A program made the translations under genes and the position numbers. The notes under the pieces are model-generated. The model did not search any database. It was not told the DNA's origin and was given only the letters and a program-made list of their open reading frames with translations. This document shows, piece by piece, positions 1-11,262 of a stretch of 64,000 bases of DNA; position 1 is the stretch's first letter; each line of letters opens with the position of its first letter. The stretch is from Plotosus lineatus. Its lineage: Eukaryota; Chordata; Actinopteri; Siluriformes; Plotosidae. The stretch lies in contig CM045745.1 in assembly GCA_024760905.1 (NCBI GenBank), forward strand, positions 17,252,782 to 17,316,781, in the 5' to 3' direction.

Positions 1-491
1 TTTCTTATAATTCAGCAATAAATCTATTTCTCTCCTGTACTTTTGATAGAGACGTGCCTTTTGTTCCTCCCGAAAGCGTGTGGACAAACTTCTAACCCTT
101 TTCTGTGCTCATTGTCTCTCTCCCTCTCAACCTCAACATTCCTCTCCTTGGTTACCAGTTGTCATGGTTTCAAGGACTCTGCAGAAGCAGGATTAGGAGG
201 CATTTTGGGGACAGCTGGTTGGGTTGGTCCCCACTGCCAGCCCCCCCTCTGCAGGTTCATAGAGGCTTGGGTGGGGTAAGGGGATCATTGTGCAGGGATT
301 AGAGCTTCCTGTGTGTCAGTGCCATTACATAGGGAGGAGTAGAGGATGGAAAGAGGCTGAAAGAGTGAGAATGAAAGAGAAATGAAAGAGAGAGCATATG
401 AAAGCGAGCGTGACACAGAAAGAGGGTGTTGGAGAGAAGGGAATAAGGAGAGGGGGTGCCTACAGCTGCACACTCAATCACAGTGCACAAG

Positions 492-493
<2 letters not shown>

Positions 494-531
<38 letters not shown>
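494..531. repeat. (CA)n microsatellite
   Basis: Uninterrupted CA dinucleotide repeat of about 19 units. Confidence 0.95.
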
Positions 532-534
<3 letters not shown>

Positions 535-1218
535 ATGGACACACAGCATACACACATCAATATGCACAACACAGATCTGGTGAACTAAGCCATATGAAAG
601 GAAATAGAATATAAAGGGCACCAAAAACTACACAAAAGATCTTCAGGCAGATACAGCGGCTGAAGCTGGGAAAACACAAACACAGTCTAGCAGAATGGAC
701 AGAAGAATGTTGTGCCAATCATCCTCTAGTCCATTTTTTAATTCAACCAAATTAATGTTTGACGCGATAACAGAAACCTTTCTCTTCTTATGAACACAAA
801 TGTAATTTTATAACCATAATCCAATACTACGTATTTACTAGAAGGTTTACACCCACCTACATACACACACATACACAGCACACAAGTGTTTATCTGAATG
901 ACAAGACATTCATTCGGCTTTTATTCCTAACCTTCAGAACAATGAAGTAAAAACATTTTAAAGGCAACAGTGACAGGGAAGACACCAAGAAAAAAAAAAA
1001 ACTGACAAAAGGACTGCAAGTTTTCTACAGTAACTCAAAAGAGAGAAAAAATGAGCATTGGGGCATGTCAATAAATTCAGGGTGGTTGCAGAACGAGGTC
1101 AATTTATCTGTATGGATTCAAGTTTTAGGTGCATCATAATCATTACCCTCATTATGGCTCAAGTCAATTATGTTTGCAGATGCTGTTCTGGTGGGTGGCA
1201 TTAGACCTACATATACCT

Positions 1219-1224
<6 letters not shown>

Positions 1225-1302
<78 letters not shown>
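1225..1302. repeat. (AT)n microsatellite
   Basis: Uninterrupted AT repeat of about 39 units. It is self-complementary and can extrude as a cruciform. Confidence 0.95.
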
Positions 1303-1305
<3 letters not shown>

Positions 1306-2115
1306 ATTTTTGATATCCTAAGAGAAATCATTTCCTCTGCATTTAACCCACCCACCATGACCACTCACAGTGAGTATACACGCACCCGGAGCACTGGGCT
1401 GCCACACACATTGTGAGCTTCCAGAGAGCAGTTGGGGGTTAGGTGCTTTGCTGAACAGCACTTCAGCCACTGATGTGGAGGAAGGGAAGGTACAGCTCAC
1501 GCCATACTCCATCACCAGACATTTTTCCTGCTAGTTCAGGAATGGAATGAGCGACCTTTCGGTCCCAAAGCTAGACTTTAGGCTACGGCTTCCCCCATAT
1601 CAAACAATACTACAATAAAGTGCAGTCAAACTCCAGTGAAAATGACTGCATTCTGACACACTGAGTGCTTAGTATTGTACAAGTTATAACTGTAAGACCT
1701 GAGTACCTAAATTATACAGTGTGACTTGACGGAAATCAAACCTTATTAAGTAAAACTTAATCATATTGAAATAAGTGCTAGAACCATTAAAGGAGAGAAA
1801 ACCATTAAAGAAAAAATAAAAGTCCAGATTCAATATTTATCCACCTCTGCAAAGCTAATAAGCGCTGATGTTATGACATGGCACGCAAATCCTTTTGTCT
1901 TCAAATAATCTTACTTATGTTGGCATTGGATCTATTGTAAAATGTCAGAAATCATCATACTGTACAATTTGTAATATACAAATACCACCATCTTTTTCAG
2001 TCATTGATTCTGATTTAAAGAATGCTAATACCTGCGAACAAGGTCTTGCTTTGTGTATGTCAGTGTTTTCTTCAGACAAAGGCACTAATATCATGTTAAC
2101 AGACTCACTATTGTA

Positions 2116-2151
<36 letters not shown>

Positions 2152-2242
2152 TTTAAAAGCTACATCTAGCACAAAAATAGTAAAAATGCTTGATTTTTAA
2201 AAACTGACAAAACAGTACATCTCTACATACTTTTACATTCTT

Positions 2243-5200
2243 TTAAGCCCTTCCCTCAGGTTCCTGTCCTCCATCTGCTGAACCAACACTAGCCAGTGAA
2301 TCCTCTGTTGAGGACATTTTTTCTGGAGTCTTTTCCCTTCTATTTTCTACGTCTCCTTTCAGGTTACCACTAGAAGCATGAGGACTAGCCTCCATAGTGT
2401 CTTTATAATTTCCCTCGGAGGACTGTGGAAAAACAGACGCATTCAGCTCATTGATCACGCCGCCGCTATGGGTTTTCATGTGACCCTGAAAACACAAACA
2501 CACACACACACACACACCTAAATTTCTCAGTACCTGTATGATAATCTAATGCATTTCTATGCAGCTCTAATATCTCCGCTAAAATAATAACAATTATGAA
2601 AAGCATATTGTGTCAATGTAAGTTCATTTTTAAGTCATCCAGGTCGTAACCAGGTAGGAATCTCCTCAGTAAACGTTTTATATATTCTGCACATGTTGAG
2701 ATGTTGACCAGATGAAATGTTGCTGAACCCTTACCTTTAATCCACTCCGGCTGGCATACTCTTTGCCACAGTGCATACAGCTGTAAGGCTTCTCAGAACG
2801 AGCAGGCTGGGGTTGAATCACTGGAGTATCTGGTTTAGCCTTTTCAGCTTCTGCTTCATCTTTAACCCAGCTTCTATGATGTGTTTCTGTTGGTTTTATA
2901 GCTCCTTCCTTCCTCTTGGAATCAAGTGCATCCCTGGTTACCGAGTCTTCACTCTCCTCTTCTGGAGCACCAGTAGTGACTACTGAGGGCAATGATTCAC
3001 CTCCTTCACTGAGCTCAGAATCCATACCCTTTCCATTACCAGGTATGGCCTTCTGTGTACCACTGTGCTCTGGCTTGGGCTGATGGGATGGGCTGGAGGG
3101 TGGCGTGAGTGCTGGAGAAAGATCAAGAGCTGCAGACTGAGACTTGGATTTTTTCTCACTGAGCACCAGAGAAGAAGGTCCTGTGAAGTCTCTGCTGCTG
3201 AGCAAAGAATCCTGGGAACTGGTTCTGGTACAGAGGGAGAGAGGAATGTTCTCATCATCTTCCTGAGACTTTCCTACGACAGGATAATTCTGAGGCCTAT
3301 TAGGAAGCACTTTGAGAGCACTCAGACTGTAATCCTCAACATTGCTCAGATTAGTCTCATTGTCAGGATCTTCCTCTAAAGGAGGGGAATTTGCACACAT
3401 GCTATCAGTAATAAATGGGCTAGTAGGGTCTTGTTTCTCTAAAACTTGGTCAGCAATCAGATTCCCTTGACTAACTGGTGTATCTGATGCATCTTTATCA
3501 GAATCCTCTGCTTTTTTTGCATCAAGTAATGTGCTATTTCTTGGAACAGTGGTTGAATGAGTGCTTGCAATGGAAGAAGAAACACTCATGCTCATATTAA
3601 GTGGAAGAGACTGGATGGTCTTTGGCAGAATAACATTGTCCATTTGATCACTCTGTTCCTCTGTTCCCAGATCTCCACTGCCCTCTGGTGGTAACTGCCC
3701 CCCAAGATGCATCCGTATGTGATGTTGTAGCACCACAGCATTGGTGAATTTACGCTGGCAGAGAGGACAGGAATTCTGTGTACGTGTATTTGGTGGACGT
3801 GCTCTGTGAGTGGCCAGATGAGCCCTTAGACTTCCTTTAGTTGAGAAGGAGCGACCACAAAGCTTGCAGGTGAAAGGACGATCACCAAGGTGAGTGGATT
3901 GGTGAAGACGAAGTGCCCTAGGACAACTAAGTACACGCAGACAAATTCCACATTGGTTAGGCATCAGGGATAGTAGAGAGGGAATTGATCCAGAAATGCT
4001 CTGAGTGCTCAGATCATTGTTGGGATTAGGATTTAGTCCAAAGGCTGTCATCATCTCCCTCCTGTACTCAGAGATGGTATTAGTGGTTGTCGTGGTAGAA
4101 ACATCATGAGCTTGATTACTGCAGTTAGTTTGGTTTTCACTCAATTTTGACTGAGGGTGCTTCTCCAGTTTCTGTGCCAGCCTCTGGAGTTTGCACGTGT
4201 CAGAAGTAACGGTTGAAGATGATGGAGAGGAGGAAGAGGGAGATGATGATTGGGGCTTTGCATAATGGGAAAAGGGAAACGTGAGCTGGGGGTGAGGGGA
4301 AGGAAGGTGAGGAGGCCGCAAGAGGGACAGGCCAGGGTGATGAGGCGAGGGACCTGATGGGAACAGGATTTTGGGGAGATGGGCAAGCTGGGAGTATGGA
4401 GCTGTAGGATGTATGGTGGAGTGTGGAGGGGTATTTTCATCAAATCTCTTAGCACCTTTAAACTGGTTTGTTATAGCAGAGGAAGATGAGGATGAGGTGG
4501 TAGATGCAGATGAAGACTGTATGCTAGCTGAAGCAGATGCCACTGTTGAAGCAGAAGCACGATTGAGTTGGAGCAAGGAATGGGCTGTGGATAGGAGAGC
4601 CAAATCTACACTTGGAGGGAGCGGCAGAGAGGAAGAAGGTAGGCGAGAAGATGAACCAGATAAAAAACCAAGGGCTAAGCCATCTGGAACACTCGCACTT
4701 CCTTTAAGTGCAAAAGGCTCTTCATCTTCTGCACGGCGCTTCCTGCGTCTCTGTACTGTCACAAGTCCAGATCCTGATTGATTCTGCTCTGACAAAGCAG
4801 GTGGGAGTAGAGAAAGAGACAGCTCTGGGTTCTGTTCACGGTGACGCAGAAAGTGGGCTTTAAGGTTCCCACGTGTGGTGAAGCGGCTGAGGCACACGGG
4901 ACACTGGTATGGCCTTTCACCGGTATGGGATCTCAGATGAATCTGTAAAGAAGAGTCACTGCTCAACACTTTACCACAAAACCGGCACACATGCTGTTGG
5001 CGCCCTGTTGAGGTGTTCATCGACCCAACTGTGGCTCCCATAGCAGAGCTGAGTGACAGTTGTTCCTGGGTATTAGAGGTGAGCAGAGAAGGGGTTTGAT
5101 AGCTAACGGCAGTGGTCTGACTCGATGTTGTGTTCGGGGACTTTTCATGGAGGTAACGGGGAATACCCAGTGACAAAGAAAGAGGTAGCATGGAAGCTCC

Positions 5201-8137
5201 TGAGGACACCAGAGATGAGGCAGAAGAAGATGGTGTTGTTGATGACGAGGAAAATGATTCCTTGTGTACATTACTATTACAGATGTTGAGGCTTGAAACA
5301 GGTTCTGGGATTAGTGGTGGAAGAGATGAGGATATGAAAGAGGCTGTAGACTGGGAAGAACCTGCAGTAGATAGAGAAGGTGGGAGAGATTCTGATGTTT
5401 TCTGAAGCGTTTCCAAAGATGCTGAACCCTGGTTGGTGATTACTCCAGTCAAACGTAGCACCTGTCTGCAGATTTCCTCAGTCATTTGCATTTGGTGTAG
5501 CTGCCTCTGTTGCAAGACCCGAAGTTCTTCTAAAAGTACAGCCAGTGTAGGTGGCATATGAACCTCCTCGGGTAGACTTGAAGGGATTCGTTGTGTGGAA
5601 TTAGGGCTTCTTGGATGTGGAATAACATTGCTTTCATTCAATGAAGCTGCAATGGTTGAACTAGTGGCTGAGGGCGAGATACCCATCTGGGGAGAGGATA
5701 TGGGACAGTGAGGCTGATGTACAGGAATATGGGAAGCTTTCTGCAGGACAGGAGGAGGGGAGTGAGTTTGGGAAGACAGGGAAGGGTGTGGAAAGTCTGG
5801 AGAGAGGGAAGAATGGGTATTGGGAAGAGATGTGGTATAGGGCACAATATGGCTGGGCCAGTGTGGAGGGGAGGAGCTTTCGTTGGGGAGGGAAGGGGCA
5901 TGCAGGCCACCAGGTGATGGCCTTGGAGCAAGGGGAGGCTGACAGTCTTGGAGGGAAGAAGGAGATGGAGATGATGAAGATGATGAGGTAGGTTCTGAAG
6001 CAAGAGAGTGTGATGGCGACTTCACAGCCAACTGATTATCTGCAAAACAATAACACAGAAGTACAGTAATTAAATATTGTATCTTTGACATCACAACCAT
6101 CATTTATTTAAGAATCAGACTGTCCTACAATAAACTTAATGAATACAGTTTGTTCATCGGTTCCCTAAATTTTGTTATAGCTAAGAAAAACCAGACTTAA
6201 CAATAAGGGAGTCAGTTTTAACAAACTTCTTTATTCGAGATTTTACTCCTCAAGTGATTATTGATGTTCAATGATATCGATTTGTTTTTGGTAACTGTAT
6301 TACAGGGGGACGGTGGCATAGTGGCTGGCATGTCTGCTTCACAGCAAGAGGGTCCTGGTTTGAGTATCTGACTTGGTGAGGGCGTTTGTGTGCATTTACA
6401 TGTGCTCCGTGTTGTGTGGGTTTCTCTGGGTAATCCGGTTTCCTCCCACAGTGCAAAAAATGCATATTAAACTACTTGGCTGTTCCAAATTGCCCCAAAG
6501 TGTGAGTGTGAATGGCTGGCAAGCTGTTCAGGGTGTTCTACACCTTCCCCCAGAGTCGAATGAGATAGGATCCAGCCTCATCACAACCCTAGTAGGATGA
6601 AGTGATTTGGTAAATAGCTGGATGGAAGATCAATTGTATTGCTCCAGACAAATCCTGTAGATGTCATGTAATGTTCAGTTTAAAGATTGCTATAAATTAT
6701 GTAGCTTTTGGTGAGACATATTTATGTATATAAAGGATATTTTGTATTTTTGTACAGGCTATACTTACAAGTATTCCTTTTGCAGATTAAAAAAAAAAGA
6801 ATATCTGATTAACAAGCTTCTTTCTTTGCTCTTGCCACAGGCCACTGACCACCTTGCTGCTATGGCAACACATTGTTGAGGACAATGGGTATCACCACAA
6901 CAACCCATAACCCTCTTAACCTAGCACTCTTTCCATCAGTTCTGTCTTTCATCTCTTCATTCATCCTTCCCTTAACACAAGGTCACAGGTCAGACTATAC
7001 TATGGGCTTTGGCCACTGTCTTCATGCCCTGATTGGCCAGTTGATCTGAACTCTAGAGCCCAAAGGTCAAATTCTTTCAGAATCTTCAGCCCAGAGAAAG
7101 AAAATAAAGACGGGGGTTGGGAATTGGAAAGCTGAGTGACAGACTGCCCTACTCTCTAGTGCACTTTGGATAACTGTACACAATGTTATGCAATCACACC
7201 TGTAAAACCTTAATAAACAAATCGGCTTCAAATTAATGGATTCAACCAAACAGTGTCAGCCAAACCAGGAAAGCACACAAACAGCAAAACACATCTTTAG
7301 GTCTGCATGTTTGAGAATATCTTTACCCATCTGCATCCTTCCCAGTGGAACCCCCAACTGAGTAGGGGTATGTAGTGAATAGAATCAAGGGAGGTGGTGT
7401 GTGTGTGGGGGGGTATTTACTGACTGAGCAGAGGGTAGCAGAGCACAAGGGAACAGAATAAGAGAGAGGAAAAAGAGAATAGAAAGAGAAGAGATTAATC
7501 TTTACCAAAAAAAAAAAAAAACCCTTGTTCCCCTCCCTATAGCCTGCACCTTATTCACGGTGAATAGTAAAGTTTTCTAAACGAATAAAAGACCCCCAGC
7601 AGTCAAGCAGAGAATGCTGGAAGTCTCTTGGAAAATTGGTACTATTAAAAAGATAACACAGTTATAGCCCCTGAATGATGTATGTCAACCTAATGACTAT
7701 AGTTACACAATGGCCAAAAAAGAACCCTCTAGCATTTCAATTTTCATTCCTTCCAACTTCCAAGAAAAAAAAAAAAAATCTTCCAATCTCCTTTCTAGAA
7801 ACAAATCTAAAGCTACTGCTTAGGAACAGGATGATCAGGTACCATACAGACTGTGGAAATCTGAGCAGAATCTCATGAACAATGACCCCACTCACTGCCA
7901 TACAACACAATCACATGCTACAGCCATTACTGTGCTGTTGATACCCAGATAGCAGGGTACTCCCAAATATGGTTGAGAATTGTCCACAAAAGATCAGGCA
8001 ATGTAATCCAACATACGGTCTAATAAAGGCAAGATCTTTTAAACCAAATTAGCTATTGAGAATATGGGACAAAATGGAAATAATACAATTATCTTTATAT
8101 GATGCACGTGTGATGTTAACCAACTGTGTAATATCAG

Positions 8138-8210
<73 letters not shown>

Positions 8211-8921
8211 GTCCTAAGTAGATAATGTGTGTAAAGCTGTGTTGTGGATGTCGCAAAATGTAAAAAAAAAAAATAAAAGATCTAAAATCTGTCTTGATGA
8301 AACTAAAGTGCACTTTCTGTGAACTCAAAGTAGAACACCTGAAGCACCAGGTAGTTTGGCTACACAGCAGCTCAAGCTTATCTTATGAAATGGATGGAAT
8401 TATACTTAATCACTTCTAATTCCCATCCATCACACAATGCTTGCCTTGGATTCTCTTTGTTTCGTTTCGGGAACCGCTTCCAATCGTCCTGGGAATACGA
8501 TATTTTGGTGAAGAATTTCAACTCCGTTCCCAAAATGCTGTACAAAAAGTTTTAAAATATTCCCTTACGGTTATATGATAACTGGAAAAGTAACATTCAT
8601 TATAGTGAACTTTTCCCTGCTGTAGGTTTCTGAAGAAACACAAACAAACGTTCTGAGAACGTAAGCACAACGTTCACTTTTGGAAGTTGCGAAAGTTCAC
8701 GAAACGTTGATTTTGGGTCTTATTTTTGTATTAAACCTCCCCATTTTGTACAAAACCCCACGGTCTGTTTACATATCACACAAAAAAAGGATAATAAACA
8801 GTTCACCAGTGTCAATGAGGGTCGAATAACTATTCTGCATCACGTTGTGTAGCCCATCTGCAACCATAACAATGAACTTATTTGTTTAGCCGATTTATAT
8901 TCATCGCAAGTGTTGCTCCCT

Positions 8922-8969
<48 letters not shown>

Positions 8970-9080
8970 GGCACACGGTTGTAAGTAGCCGATAAATCCC
9001 TCACCTTGCGATGCCAGGCGCGTGCCCCCGGGATCAGCGTTAACGAGCTGCTGCGGTCGTTTCTGCTTTCGGCGCGACAT
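2243..9080 (-). CDS. sall2: Sal-like zinc-finger transcriptional repressor, SALL2-like
   Basis: Minus-strand gene with coding exons 9080-9005, 6039-2735 and 2485-2243, joined in frame (76+3305+243 nt, 1207 aa). Exon 1 begins [12 protein letters not shown], the spalt N-terminal motif that in the family recruits NuRD histone deacetylase. Exon 2 holds a Gln-rich dimerisation segment (about residues 185-222, with [10 protein letters not shown] and [12 protein letters not shown], closest to SALL2), a C2H2 pair (about 376-428), a finger triplet (about 720-808, containing [17 protein letters not shown]) and long Ser/Pro-rich linkers. A last C2H2 finger is split by intron 2 ([15 protein letters not shown] before, GHMKTHSGG after). 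The N-terminal C2HC finger of other SALL proteins is missing, and the C-terminal finger is single. Linkage to CCNB1IP1 and TTC5, also at 14q11.2 in human, favours SALL2 over SALL1/3/4. Expected nuclear. The 5' UTR and 3' end are not resolved. Confidence 0.9.
3679..3691 (-). promoter_or_regulatory. CTCF-core-like motif inside SALL2 exon 2
   Basis: Read on the minus strand the 13 bases are CCACCAGAGGGCA, matching the core consensus CCASYAGRKGGCR at all positions. It lies within coding sequence, so it may be coincidental. Binding is inference. Confidence 0.3.
6306..6630 (+). repeat. tRNA-headed SINE-like repeat, family 2, copy in SALL2 intron 1
   Basis: Has a head with pol III A-box-like (gtggcatagtggctggc) and B-box-like segments, then the body phrases 'ggtttcctcccacagt' and 'gttccaaattgcccc', and a 3' part ending near 'aaatagctggatgg'. 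Related copies are at 16660, 38830 (minus), 46830, 47993 and 56587. The SALL2 intron carrying it runs from 6040 to 9004. Confidence 0.7.
8144..8207. repeat. (AT)n microsatellite in SALL2 intron 1
   Basis: Uninterrupted AT repeat of about 32 units. Confidence 0.95.
8923..8969. repeat. (TAA)n microsatellite just inside SALL2 intron 1
   Basis: About 15 TAA units, 36 bp past the exon 1 donor at 9004-9003 in the direction of transcription. Confidence 0.95.
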
Positions 9081-9420
9081 GATTTCACAGCTCGAGCTCC
9101 ACGAGTGACCGGGTCATCAGCCGCGGGTCGCCTCGAGGTTTCGTTCCGCCGCGGAGCTCTATTTGTTAATAAAAGCGACGATAAAACGTCGCGATTGCAA
9201 ATTATTCAAGAAAAAGAAAACAGCGGAAGACACGCGGAATTTGTGCGGACGTCAAACGTTAAGTCACGCGTGCAGATCACACTTTTATTTGGAAAAACAG
9301 ATCGGTAAAGTTAACACGCGCACCGAGCAACTACCGTGACGTCCTCTGCGGCGCGAGCTGGCGAGTGCGCGCATGGAGTTATTTCCTCAACAAGTCCCCT
9401 CTTTCTCAAACTTGCACGCT
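9081..9420 (-). promoter_or_regulatory. CpG-rich 5' region of SALL2
   Basis: The sequence around and upstream of the SALL2 start is much richer in CpG than the AT-rich surroundings. It contains a CRE-like TGACGTC at 9337-9343 and several CGCG tracts. No TATA box stands out, which fits a dispersed CpG-type promoter. The transcription start is not determinable by eye. Confidence 0.45.
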
Positions 9421-11260
9421 GTGCATGTACCCCTTACTCCCAAACACACACACACACATACACACACGCACACACACACGCACACACACACAAAATCTCT
9501 CCTTGTTCTTTCCTGACATTTGCATTTCAATAGCGAGGAACACCGTCTCTTTCTCTCCTGATCCCTCGCATCGCATTTCTCACACCATCAAAGCAATTAA
9601 AGCCAATCTGTTTACTGTCAGAAAGCTAAATTATATTGATATTCATTCCCTCTCTAATTATGAACAATAACAACAACAACAACAACAACAAAAAATCTAT
9701 CAATAGTGCAGAGTAGCTATTAAACACCAGCATCATAATAAACATCCGATAAATAAATTATGCGTGACGTCATAGTTCACTCTAATAATCATAGCAGATG
9801 TTTTATTTAAAGAGATGGAGACAGATAGTCGGCTAATAGGGTCACAAATATCCAATTATTAGCAATATATTTCACACACACACACACACACAGGGAAAAC
9901 CTTAATCAGCACTAGGGGACTGTGCAAGAACCGAGATAAAGGAGCTGCATACTTCATAAACACAGTCATAATCAGTTCACTCTGTGCTTCCTGGGTGAAG
10001 TTCCAGGAGAATCGACCTCCCGTCACATCCTCAGTGTCTCCACATATGTGGAGCTCTATTTAAAAGCCAGTGAATGGAAGGGAATTTCCAACAAAGGCGA
10101 CCTGGACACAGTTGAGTGAGCATCTTTCTTTCTGCACCCCGGGATCCATTGCTGCCTTGCACAATGCCTCCCTTTCACCCCTCCTGTATTCCCATACACC
10201 ACGTGGAGGAGTGATGAAGGGAAAAGCCATTTTTAATTAGATACAGCACACACATATCCATCCTAACTAATTTGTACATAGACCCCCTGAAGAAGCTCTG
10301 TGAGTTTACCTATCTCTTTAGCCTGTTTATTTAGACTGTGTTTTTTGAACTCTGTGCAAGCACAGTACTTATGATTTTGAAGCTGAAATAAAAATTCAAG
10401 CGCCTTGTTTGAAAGGCAACGTAATCTCTTCGCGCTACGAGAGCGCGCGCGCGCGAGTGGTCCTAATCAGCCACGCGTTAATAAAAGTCCAAAATAAATT
10501 CATGCTGCCTTCACTTGCCTGTAGGATGCAAATGGTTTTCAAGTTGTAATTAAGACTTTGCGTCCATGTGCACTGATAATGGGAGTCAAACGTGAGTATC
10601 CTGATATTTAGGAACATTTCTCTGCGGTGCTGAACTGGGCCTAAAAACCGAAATAAATCTTACTTGAGATTCGTGTTGACGTGTTTTTGGTCGTATGAGT
10701 GACTAATCCGAGTGTTTTTCACATGCATAAGAATGACATTACCCTCAACCACAATAATTTTTCTTTCATTTTCCTAACAATGGTTAAAAAAAGGCTTTCC
10801 CACCATAATGTCAACAATATCACACTAGTGATTACAACTTGAATACTGTATATGATTTTGTTCTTAGATCGGAAACGAGTGTTTACAGTAATTTCGGTAC
10901 GCTGTGAATGCACCATCATCAGGTACAAACTTCGTTAAAAGCACCAAACACTTGATTAGCCACTTAGCAGTTTTTGGAATGTCAGGTAATTATGTCTTAC
11001 CGAACTGGCCATGTATGTCTATAATGTGTTTAAAATGTATTAAATAAATTACAAACAGGGGTTAAGGTGTCTCTAAAGGAATTAATTTAAACGAATTTGT
11101 TATATACTGTTGTACCTGTATTTACAACTAGTAGAAATGTATTGTAGCTAGCTAGCTAACTGTTAGCTAGCCCTTAAATAACCTCTTGGTGTGCAATGGT
11201 TTAACCGCAACTGGACTTTTTGTTTTTTGTTTAATATTCTGCTGTTTCCTACTGTTTTAG
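9421..11260. other. Intergenic region between divergent SALL2 and CCNB1IP1
   Basis: Holds (CA)n at 9443-9492 and 9873-9892, (AAC)n at 9664-9690, a GC-alternating tract near 10441-10457 and a run of overlapping 'gctagcta' units near 11147-11170. No coding exon was recognised. A non-coding first exon of CCNB1IP1 may lie here, because the coding exon at 11261 begins right after an acceptor. Two MYB-like TAACTG/CAGTTA half-sites flank 11157-11166. Confidence 0.5.
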
Positions 11261-11262
11261 CC

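Larger units (their letters stand above)
1..2242. other. Non-coding flank downstream of SALL2 (3' UTR plus intergenic)
   Basis: No coding exon could be supported here. The right part must hold the SALL2 3' UTR, transcribed leftwards from the stop codon at 2243. A minus-strand AATAAA candidate lies at 920-925, but the real 3' end is unknown. The stretch holds a (CA)n tract at 494-531, an (AT)n tract at 1225-1302 and a 33-base poly(A) run at 2117-2149. The short reading frames across these tracts are repeat translations. Confidence 0.6.

Noticed and set aside
4371..4781. 136-codon plus-strand frame inside SALL2
   Set aside because: Antisense shadow of the Ser/Pro-rich part of SALL2 exon 2; composition follows the complementary codons.
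9336..9670. Short frames over the SALL2 upstream region
   Set aside because: They are driven by CA repeats and lack any conserved feature.
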